From Desulfobacterales bacterium (lineage in GTDB: Bacteria > Desulfobacterota > Desulfobacteria > Desulfobacterales > Desulfobacteraceae), in the NCBI GenBank assembly GCA_022361095.1, contig JAKSBO010000354.1:1-14404 (forward strand): 14,404 bases of DNA, given 5' to 3'. The position numbers were made by a program, and so were the translations under genes. This document shows, piece by piece, positions 8,459-14,404 of this stretch; position 1 is the first letter of the stretch, and each line of letters opens with the position of its first letter. The notes below the pieces were generated by a model that was given only the letters and a program-made list of their open reading frames with translations, had not been told where the DNA came from and made no database searches.

Positions 8459-9909
8459 TGCTGAAAAATCTCATATTACCGGTTTTATTCTTTATTTTTC
8501 TCGGCGGATGCGCTCTTGGCCCTGATTTTGAACGCCCCGATATCTCTTTTGCGGACAAGCCTTGGGTAAAAGAAAAAACAGACCATCAGGACATATATGC
8601 ATTTACGGCCATTGAAGAAAAATGGTGGGAAAGCCTTGGGGACGAAGATTTAAATACCCTGATTGATCATGCAGTAAGCAATAACCTGGATTTAAAAATA
8701 GCGCAAAAAAACCTGGCGCGCGCCCATGCGATGATCACACAAGCGCGGTCAGGCCTGTTTCCGGGTGTTGATGCCCAAGGGACTGTAACGCGCAGCCAAA
8801 TCAGTGAGAACACAGGCACTCCGATTGGCCCGGACAATCCGCGCATCCGGAACACTTACGGAACCGGGCTTGTCTCCAGTTGGGAACTGGATATTTTCGG
8901 GGGAACCAGACGGGAAATTGCCGCTGCCTATGCAAGATATCAAAATATTGCCGGACAAAAGCGTGATACGCTGCTTCTTGTCTTATCAGAAGTTGCCGGA
9001 AACTACATCCAACTTCGCGGCGAACAGCAACGCGCCCGGATTATTCAAGAAAACATAGCGTTGCAGGACAAAACGGTCCGGCTTGTAAAACAGCGTTTTG
9101 ACACGGGTGAAGCATCTGAATTCGATTATTCCCGGGCATTGGCGCTGCTGCAATCGGCAAAAGCCAGGCTGCCGAATATCACCGGGCAAACAGACACCCT
9201 GATTTACCGGATATCAATATTAACAGGGCAGCCTCCGGAAGCATTACTTCCCCAATTATCCACTGAAAAAGCCTTGCCGCTCAATCCGGAAATTGTACCC
9301 ATCGGCCTTCGCTCCGATCTCCTGCGCCGCCGTCCGGATGTGATCGCTGCCGAACGCCGCCTGGAAGCGGAAGTCAATGATATCGGCGCGAGAGTTTCCG
9401 ATCTTTTTCCCAAATTTACCCTAACCGGGAATGTCGGCTATCAAAGTATTGGCGCGGATGATTTTATCTCCGGCAGTTCCCGGATTTGGGGTATCGGCCC
9501 CGGGCTCAGATGGCCGGTCTTCAATGCCGGGCGTATCCGGGCGCAAATAAATGCAGAGAAAGCCGAGGCTGAAGCCGCTGCATTTGCATATGAAAAAACC
9601 GTACTCCTTGCCCTGGAAGATGCTGAGGCGGCTTTTATCGAATATGGCCGTGAGCTTGAAACACGCGCCCAACTCCGGCAGGCGGTTGAAACGCGCAATA
9701 AAAATGTTCACCTTTCTCAAAAACGATACGAGAAAGGTTTAAACAGTTTAATTGATCTTATTGACACCGAACGTGAAGCACTCAGCAGCCAAGAAGATTT
9801 AATTACCTCTGAAACCCAATCGCTTTTGAAGCTTGTGCGTCTGTACAAATCCCTTGGTGGCGGCTGGATCGTTTTAGAAAACAAAAAAATTATCGGAGAT
9901 ATTCAATAA
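8455..9909 (+). CDS. Outer-membrane efflux channel lipoprotein, NodT family (TolC/OprM-like)
   Basis: Exit duct of the tripartite pump, 484 residues, expected as a trimer in the outer membrane. The N-terminus is a lipoprotein signal with lipobox LGGC (Cys at 19), followed at once by the NodT-family hallmark ALGPDFERP. Two OEP repeats follow, at about 60-255 and 285-475. Each has long helical hairpins and a short beta segment. The first begins WWESLGDEDLNTLIDHAV. The second carries LLRRRPDVIAAERRLEAE, DLFPKFTLTGNVGYQS and, near 421, QKRYEKGLNSLIDLIDTE. All are typical of the OprM/CusC group. ATG at 8455 is preferred over the next ATG at 8458 because GGAGG (8441-8445) is 9 bases upstream of it and ATGA overlaps the regulator stop by 4 bases, a translational coupling arrangement. 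It is the last gene of the operon, followed by hairpins. Confidence 0.94.
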   Translation: MMLKNLILPVLFFIFLGGCALGPDFERPDISFADKPWVKEKTDHQDIYAFTAIEEKWWESLGDEDLNTLIDHAVSNNLDLKIAQKNLARAHAMITQARSGLFPGVDAQGTVTRSQISENTGTPIGPDNPRIRNTYGTGLVSSWELDIFGGTRREIAAAYARYQNIAGQKRDTLLLVLSEVAGNYIQLRGEQQRARIIQENIALQDKTVRLVKQRFDTGEASEFDYSRALALLQSAKARLPNITGQTDTLIYRISILTGQPPEALLPQLSTEKALPLNPEIVPIGLRSDLLRRRPDVIAAERRLEAEVNDIGARVSDLFPKFTLTGNVGYQSIGADDFISGSSRIWGIGPGLRWPVFNAGRIRAQINAEKAEAEAAAFAYEKTVLLALEDAEAAFIEYGRELETRAQLRQAVETRNKNVHLSQKRYEKGLNSLIDLIDTEREALSSQEDLITSETQSLLKLVRLYKSLGGGWIVLENKKIIGDIQ

Positions 9910-9933
9910 AATAAGGCTTTATACGCCTTATTT
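9909..9933. terminator. Hairpin at the end of the efflux operon, possibly bidirectional
   Basis: Perfect 9-bp inverted repeat AAATAAGGC (9909-9917), loop TTTATAC, GCCTTATTT (9925-9933), starting at the last base of the channel gene's stop codon. On the plus strand it is followed by ATATTC, a poor U tract. On the minus strand it is followed by TATTG, so it may also stop transcripts arriving from the gene at 10041-10430. The stem is AT-rich. Confidence 0.5.
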
Positions 9934-9948
9934 ATATTCAGTCCACAG

Positions 9949-9993
9949 ACCAGCCAGGCCAGTTCCCGGCTGGTAATATTCATGGCCTTTTTT
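9949..9993 (+). terminator. Second terminator region with two competing stems
   Basis: ACCAGCC (9949-9955) pairs with GGCTGGT (9968-9974). Alternatively AGGCCA (9956-9961) pairs with TGGCCT (9983-9988), which runs directly into six T at 9988-9993. The second pairing has the form of an intrinsic terminator, though its loop is long (21 bases). The two stems are interleaved, so a folded RNA would hold either one alone or a pseudoknot. Termination is the simplest role, backing up the hairpin at 9909-9933. Confidence 0.5.
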
Positions 9994-10040
9994 AAGGAGG
10001 ATGCCAATGTAATTGTCAAGATTAAAGATCCTGCATCCTT

Positions 10041-10430
10041 TCAAGGCATTTTATTCAGTATCTTCCGGGTCTCTGAAAATATGTAATCAATAGAAAGGGG
10101 GACAACCTGGTATTTCTCTGAATGAAACAGGCGCGGATCAGACCAGCATTGCCCTTTTATCAGGCATTTTTCCGCCAACTCCGGGTTGATCGGTTGAATT
10201 GCCTCCATAGCTTCGTACCACAGCAGGGACAATTCCCGCTCTTTTTCTTTGTTTGACTCCTTGTTGTCCCGTAAATCAGAGAGATAGGAATTGGTATCCG
10301 TAGCGGCTTTATGGATCGCCCTTATTGCGCCCAAGTGTTTGCGCTTCTCTTTATTAACCAGAGATTCAATCCACTCCACAAACTCTTTAAAAAACCCCAC
10401 GCCTTTCCGGATATCGTCTATTTCCGTCAT
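10041..10430 (-). CDS. Small helical protein of unknown function
   Basis: Protein of 129 residues that I do not recognise. It has no signal peptide and no membrane segment, so it is probably cytoplasmic. It is rich in charged residues and predicted largely helical, with a basic/acidic middle (DLRDNKESNKEKERELSLLW). Later come a Cys pair (EKCLIKGQCW) and the segment YQVVPLSIDYIFSETRKIL. The start is well supported: AGGAG on the minus strand (10439-10443), 8 bases before the ATG. It stands alone between the efflux operon and asnS, opposite in strand to the pump. The hairpins at 9909-9993 lie beyond its end and may separate the two transcripts. The 228 bases to asnS make co-transcription with asnS possible but not obvious. 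A real gene is likely from the ribosome binding site and the absence of a competing frame. Confidence 0.7.
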   Translation of the reverse strand: MTEIDDIRKGVGFFKEFVEWIESLVNKEKRKHLGAIRAIHKAATDTNSYLSDLRDNKESNKEKERELSLLWYEAMEAIQPINPELAEKCLIKGQCWSDPRLFHSEKYQVVPLSIDYIFSETRKILNKMP

Positions 10431-10658
10431 TTTTATAATCTCCTATTACTATATTGTTTCGGCGCCGGGCCCAATCAACAGCCGCGACTGATATAGTTCT
10501 GAGTTTACCATTTTAACAGCCGATTCAATAAAATGAGCCAAGAGCCGACTTGACCCTTTAATTTGTCATTTTTTCCTATTTAAAATTTTAAACATAATTT
10601 TATCAGCGATTTGGAGAGTAACTTAATTTTTATTTTCAAACGTGTATTCCGGCATAAA
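10431..10658. other. AT-rich intergenic region between asnS and the small unknown gene
   Basis: It holds the ribosome binding site of the minus-strand unknown gene, two adjacent GC palindromes (GGCGCC and GGGCCC, 10461-10472) and a perfect AT palindrome TTTAAAATTTTAAA at 10579-10592. I see no RNA gene, no convincing terminator for asnS and no open frame of note. Confidence 0.5.
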
Positions 10659-12038
10659 TTAAAAATCAATGGAACCCGGCGTACGGGGAAAAGCAATCAC
10701 ATCCCGAATGTTAGAAATCCCGGTGATCATCATCAAAAACCGCTCAAAGCCCATGCCGAATCCGGCGTGGGGCACGGTGCCGAACCTGCGGGAATCCAGG
10801 TACCACCAGTAAACATCCTTATCAAGGCCCATCTCATCCATCCGGGTCTCCAGGGGGTCTAAACGCTCCTCTCTCTGGCTGCCCCCGATGAGCTCGCCGA
10901 TGCCCGGGACCAAAAGATCCATGGCAGCCACGGTTCTACCGTCATCGTTCATGCGCATGTAAAAGGGTTTGATCTCTTTGGGATAATTGATGAGAAACAC
11001 CGGGGTTTTGAAATGTTCTTCCGCCAGAAACCGTTCGTGTTCGGACTGCAGGTCAGTGCCGTACTCAACCGGATATTCAAATCTCTTGCCGCTTTTTTTC
11101 AAAATTTCCACGGCGTCGGTGTAAGGGAGCCGGGCAAAGGGCTTGCTGACCAAGGTTTCCAGGCGTGGCCCCAGGGTTTTGTCCACAAACCGCATGAACA
11201 GGTCCAGATCCTCTCTACAATGTTCCATGGCATGGCTGACCAGGTATTTAACCAGCTCTTCGGCATGATCCATATCCCCGTCAAGGTCACAAAAGGCCAT
11301 CTCCGGTTCCAGCATCCAGAACTCTGCGGCATGGCGCCGGGTATTGGAATTCTCCGCCCGGAAGGCCGGGCTGAAGGTATAGACATCGCCCAGGGAGAGG
11401 GCAAACATTTCGGCGGAGAGCTGGCCGGACACGGTGAGATTGGCTTCCCGGCCGAAAAAGTCCTTGGCAAAATCCATCTTCCCCTGGTTTTGCACATCTT
11501 CCGGGTCAAGCCCCGTGACCCGGAACATCTCCCCTGCACCCTCGCAGTCAGAACCCGTGAGCAACGGAGAGTTCAGATAATAAAAGCCCTTGTCCAGATA
11601 AAAGGTATGAATGGCCTGGGCCATCCGGGATCTGATCCTGAAAGCAGCCCCGTATTTGTTGGTCCTAGGCCGCAGGTGGGCAATGGTGCGTAAAAACTCG
11701 TCGGTATGCCGTTTTTTCTGTAAAGGATAGTTTTCCGGCGCAATGCTGATCACATCCACGGCAGTGGCCTGGATCTCCCATTTCTGGCCCTTGCCGGGGG
11801 ACGCCACCAGTGTCCCGGTTACACCGGCCGCAGACCCTGTGGTCAATTTTTCCACCTGACCGTATTCAGCCAGATCATTTCCGGCAATTACCTGGATATT
11901 GGCCAGGCAGGAGCCGTCATTGAGTTCAATAAAACTAAAATCCTTTGCATCCCTTTTGGTCCGGACCCATCCTTGTACAAAGACCTCACCGGGTGAAGCG
12001 GCCATATCCAGCACAGCCCTTATCTTGGTTCTTTTCAT
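10659..12038 (-). CDS. asnS: Asparaginyl-tRNA synthetase
   Basis: Class II aminoacyl-tRNA synthetase of 459 residues (the E. coli enzyme has 466) that charges tRNA-Asn with asparagine using ATP, in the cytoplasm. The N-terminal OB-fold that binds the anticodon spans about 15-100 (VFVQGWVRTKRDAKDFSFIE, LNDGSCLANIQV). The catalytic domain starts near 118. Motif 1 is around 135-160 (SRMAQAIHTFYLDKGFYYLN). Motif 2 is around 226-247 (FRAENSNTRRHAAEFWMLEP). Motif 3 is at 424-436 (HAGFGMGFERFLM), with the ATP-binding Arg. SNTRRHAAEFWM is typical of AsnRS rather than AspRS. The protein is complete and ends PRTPGSIDF, a normal end. The ATG at 12038 fits the usual N-terminus, though the ribosome binding site is weak (ACGGAA). 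It is transcribed away from the radical SAM gene at 12121 with 82 bases between them. Confidence 0.97.
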   Translation of the reverse strand: MKRTKIRAVLDMAASPGEVFVQGWVRTKRDAKDFSFIELNDGSCLANIQVIAGNDLAEYGQVEKLTTGSAAGVTGTLVASPGKGQKWEIQATAVDVISIAPENYPLQKKRHTDEFLRTIAHLRPRTNKYGAAFRIRSRMAQAIHTFYLDKGFYYLNSPLLTGSDCEGAGEMFRVTGLDPEDVQNQGKMDFAKDFFGREANLTVSGQLSAEMFALSLGDVYTFSPAFRAENSNTRRHAAEFWMLEPEMAFCDLDGDMDHAEELVKYLVSHAMEHCREDLDLFMRFVDKTLGPRLETLVSKPFARLPYTDAVEILKKSGKRFEYPVEYGTDLQSEHERFLAEEHFKTPVFLINYPKEIKPFYMRMNDDGRTVAAMDLLVPGIGELIGGSQREERLDPLETRMDEMGLDKDVYWWYLDSRRFGTVPHAGFGMGFERFLMMITGISNIRDVIAFPRTPGSIDF

Positions 12039-12120
12039 TGCAATTTCCGTTTCAAAAATATATGATTACTGTTTTCCAAATAGACAAAATAAAGGTTAGA
12101 ATATAAATAAAATCAGTATC
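12039..12120. promoter_or_regulatory. Divergent promoter region of asnS and the radical SAM gene
   Basis: An 82-base AT-rich gap between two genes read away from each other, so both promoters must lie here or inside the genes. On the plus strand TAGAAT at 12097-12102 is a possible -10 element, without a good -35. On the minus strand TTGTCT, about 17-19 bases before CATATA/TATATT, is possible for asnS. Neither is strong. No T-box or other leader structure is visible. Confidence 0.35.
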
Positions 12121-14404
12121 ATGCACGAGCAAAATTATCAATACATCCTTAACCGGGTCCAGACCCCGACCCGGTATTCCGGCAGTGAAATCAACACCGT
12201 AAAAAAGGACCTGTCCCAGGTTGACCTGACCTTTGCCCTGGCCTTTCCGGATTTGTATGAGATCGGCACATCCCATTTTGGGCTTCAAATCCTCTATTCC
12301 ATCCTGAACAACCGGGAAAATATTGCAGCAGAACGGTTTTTTGCCCCGGCCCCGGACATGGAGGCCCTGATGCGGGAAAGAGACGTGCCCTGCCTCTCCA
12401 TGGAGAGCCGGATTCCATTGGACCAGTTTGATGTCATCGGTGTCAGTCTATTGTATGAGCTCAATTTCACCAATATCCTGACCCTGTTTGACCTGTCCGG
12501 CATCCCCTTTTACGCGGACCGGCGGGATGAAAACTTTCCGTTGATCATTGCCGGCGGCCCCTGCGCCTTTAACCCCGAACCCCTGGCTGATTTTTTTGAT
12601 GCCTTTATCATCGGGGACGGGGAAGAGTCGATCACCCAGGTGGCAGATACCGTTATTCGATTTAAAAAAGAGGGGGACGGCAATAAAAAAACCTTGCTCA
12701 GGGGGCTTTCCCAAATTGAGGGTGTGTATGTGCCGTCCTTTTTCAACCTGTCCCGGGATGGCGCAGGCCACCAGGTTCTGACCCCATTGTATGAGGACCA
12801 CGCCCGTATCAAGCGGGCCTTCGTGCCGGAACTGACCTTTGCCGACTGTCCCATTTCACCCATTGTGCCTTTCGGCAAACCGGTCCACGACCGCCTGCGC
12901 CTGGAAATCGCCCGGGGATGTTCCAGGGGCTGTAGGTTTTGCCAGGCCGGAATGATTTACAGGCCCGTGCGGGAACGAAGCCTGGAGGACCTTCTTAAAA
13001 TCACCAAAACCTCCCTGGAAACCACAGGCTACTCGGACATCTCTCTTCTCTCTTTGAGTACCGGAGACTATTCTCAACTGCCGGCACTCATGGAAGAACT
13101 TCTGATGTTGAGCCGGGGCCAGTGCAATGCCATCAGCCTGCCCTCCATCCGGGCGGAAAAGCTGACGCCCCAGCTCATGGAGCTGATCAAAAGTGTCCGG
13201 AAAACCGGTTTTACCATTGCACCCGAAGCCGGGACCCAGCGGCTGCGGGACATCATCAACAAAAACCTCACCGAAGAGAGCATTGAAACAACTGTTGAGA
13301 ATGCCCTGGCCCTGGGCTGGAAAAACATAAAGCTTTACTTTATGACAGGCCTTCCCTTTGAACAGATGGATGACATCCAGGGCATTGCAGACCTTACCCG
13401 GCGCCTGGCCTCCACCTATACCAAGGGCAAACAGATGATCAATGCATCTGTCACCTGCTTTATTCCCAAAGCCCACACCCCGTTCCAGAATCATGCCCAG
13501 ATGACCCTGGACCAGACCCTTGAAAAACTTCAGTACCTCAAGGACAACCTGCGGCATCCCAAGGTCAAGCTCAAATGGCAGGACCCGAAAATGAGTCTTC
13601 TGGAAGGGGTATGGGCCAGGGGAGACCGGTTTCTTTCGCCCCTGCTGGTCAAGGCATTTGAACTGGGATGCCGCCTGGACGGATGGAGCGACCGTTTTAA
13701 CTTCAATTTGTGGGAACAGGCATTTGAGGCCACAGGCATTGACCCGGCCTTTTATACCACCCGCCAAAGAACCCCTGGCGAACCCCTGCCTTGGGACCAC
13801 ATTGATTCCGGAATAAAAAAAGAGTTTCTGGAAAGCGAATTAAAAAAAGCCGAAGAGATTGCCCTGACACCGGACTGCCGGGAGAACGCCTGCACCGGGT
13901 GCGGTATTTGCAACTTTAAAACCATTGCCCCCGTGGTTCAAAAAACCAGTGCCGGCCAGAAGCCGCTCCCGGATAAAACGCCGGTTAAACAAACAGACAC
14001 ACAATCGGACCGCCTGCCGGACGACGCATTCATTAAATATGAATTAAAATTTTCCAAACTTGAAGATGCTCGGTTTTTCGGACACCTGGAGATGGCCACT
14101 ATTTTCCAGCGGGCGGTCAAGCGCACAGGCTTTGCCATAAAATACTCCAAGGGATTTAACCCGTCCATGCGCATCTCCTTTGCCACGGCCCTGCCCCTTG
14201 GGATGGAAAGTGAAGAAGAGGGCCTTTACATCTATCTTGAAAAAGGATTAAAGCCCCACAAGATCATGAAATCGTTAAACGCCCAACTGCCCCGGGGCAT
14301 TGAGATTACCGGCTGCGCGCTTTTCCGCAAATCACCACAAAACCAAACACCCCGGGACACCTATCAGATCACATTTGCAGCACCCTGTATAGGCCAACCT
14401 GAGC
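12121..14404 (+). CDS. Fused radical SAM protein (TIGR03960) and DUF2344/TIGR03936 domain, 3' end outside the window
   Basis: Open from 12121 to the window edge, 761 codons with no stop. The N-terminal part (about 35-190) looks like the cobalamin-binding-like domain common to B12-type radical SAM proteins (AFPDLYEIGTSHFGLQIL, IAGGPCAFNPEPLADFFDAF). The radical SAM core starts near 258 with the 4Fe-4S motif CSRGCRFCQAG: Cys267, Cys271 and Cys274. Later core segments include SLLSLSTGDYSQLPAL and KTGFTIAPEAGTQRLRD. At 586-597 a second cysteine set, CRENACTGCGIC (Cys586, 591, 594, 597), may hold another iron-sulfur cluster. After a polar linker, DUF2344 begins near 638 (KYELKFSKLEDARFFGHLEM, GFNPSMRISFATALPLGM). 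The reaction and substrate are not known to me. In related genomes these families often sit near ribonuclease E/G and ribosomal protein L21 genes, which would lie past the edge; this is from memory. The ATG at 12121 is the only usable start after the in-frame TAG at 12097. Its ribosome binding site is poor. Confidence 0.9.
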   Translation, partial: MHEQNYQYILNRVQTPTRYSGSEINTVKKDLSQVDLTFALAFPDLYEIGTSHFGLQILYSILNNRENIAAERFFAPAPDMEALMRERDVPCLSMESRIPLDQFDVIGVSLLYELNFTNILTLFDLSGIPFYADRRDENFPLIIAGGPCAFNPEPLADFFDAFIIGDGEESITQVADTVIRFKKEGDGNKKTLLRGLSQIEGVYVPSFFNLSRDGAGHQVLTPLYEDHARIKRAFVPELTFADCPISPIVPFGKPVHDRLRLEIARGCSRGCRFCQAGMIYRPVRERSLEDLLKITKTSLETTGYSDISLLSLSTGDYSQLPALMEELLMLSRGQCNAISLPSIRAEKLTPQLMELIKSVRKTGFTIAPEAGTQRLRDIINKNLTEESIETTVENALALGWKNIKLYFMTGLPFEQMDDIQGIADLTRRLASTYTKGKQMINASVTCFIPKAHTPFQNHAQMTLDQTLEKLQYLKDNLRHPKVKLKWQDPKMSLLEGVWARGDRFLSPLLVKAFELGCRLDGWSDRFNFNLWEQAFEATGIDPAFYTTRQRTPGEPLPWDHIDSGIKKEFLESELKKAEEIALTPDCRENACTGCGICNFKTIAPVVQKTSAGQKPLPDKTPVKQTDTQSDRLPDDAFIKYELKFSKLEDARFFGHLEMATIFQRAVKRTGFAIKYSKGFNPSMRISFATALPLGMESEEEGLYIYLEKGLKPHKIMKSLNAQLPRGIEITGCALFRKSPQNQTPRDTYQITFAAPCIGQPE

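Noticed and set aside
10448..10478. TTGATT-N19-TATAGT on the minus strand before the small unknown gene
   Set aside because: The start site would fall on the ribosome binding site, leaving almost no leader, and the 19-base spacer is long.
11013..11693. A 226-codon open frame on the plus strand
   Set aside because: It is antisense to asnS across motifs that are clearly conserved on the minus strand.
12856..13800. A 314-codon open frame on the minus strand
   Set aside because: It lies wholly inside the radical SAM gene, whose plus-strand frame carries the CxxxCxxC motif and other family motifs. It is an antisense shadow in GC-richer DNA.
1..14404. Mobile elements, CRISPR arrays, tRNA genes and attachment sites
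   Set aside because: I looked for transposase or integrase motifs, regular repeats, tRNA-like ends and long direct repeats on both strands and found none.

Overview
The window looks like chromosomal DNA of a Gram-negative, motile, probably anaerobic bacterium of the Desulfobacterota (a Desulfobacter/Desulfobacula-like organism). I infer this from the style of the proteins: an HBM-type chemoreceptor, a hybrid histidine kinase remnant, and a fused radical SAM/DUF2344 protein. There is no rRNA or other marker that proves it. No tRNA, rRNA, CRISPR array, insertion sequence or integrase is visible.

Layout, left to right. (1) 1-722: the decayed 3' part of a hybrid sensor histidine kinase, with several frameshifts and two in-frame stops. 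(2) 811-2811: an intact methyl-accepting chemotaxis protein, followed by a perfect 12-bp hairpin that probably ends its transcript. (3) 2881-3426: about 545 bases without a convincing gene. The last ~100 bases hold candidate promoters and a clear inverted repeat in front of the efflux operon. (4) 3427-9909: a four-gene operon made of a periplasmic adaptor lipoprotein, an RND inner-membrane transporter, a CecR/YbiH-like TetR regulator and a NodT-type outer-membrane channel lipoprotein. The last three genes overlap at their ends (11 and 4 bases). Two hairpins follow. (5) 10041-10430, minus strand: a small helical protein of unknown function. (6) 10659-12038, minus strand: asparaginyl-tRNA synthetase. 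(7) 12121 to the window end, plus strand and divergent from asnS: a radical SAM protein of the TIGR03960 type fused to a DUF2344 (TIGR03936) domain, cut by the window edge.

How it works together: the operon encodes every part of a tripartite pump that would span both membranes (adaptor, proton-driven transporter, exit duct), plus its own regulator. The regulator probably acts on the inverted repeat at 3366-3390, giving feedback control by a pump substrate. The chemoreceptor upstream has its own terminator and need not be functionally linked. asnS and the radical SAM gene are housekeeping-type genes sharing an 82-base divergent promoter region.

I found no wholly new system. The points most worth a second look are the transporter's altered proton-relay residues, the regulator placed inside the pump operon with a candidate operator, the decaying kinase, and the uncharacterised fused radical SAM protein.
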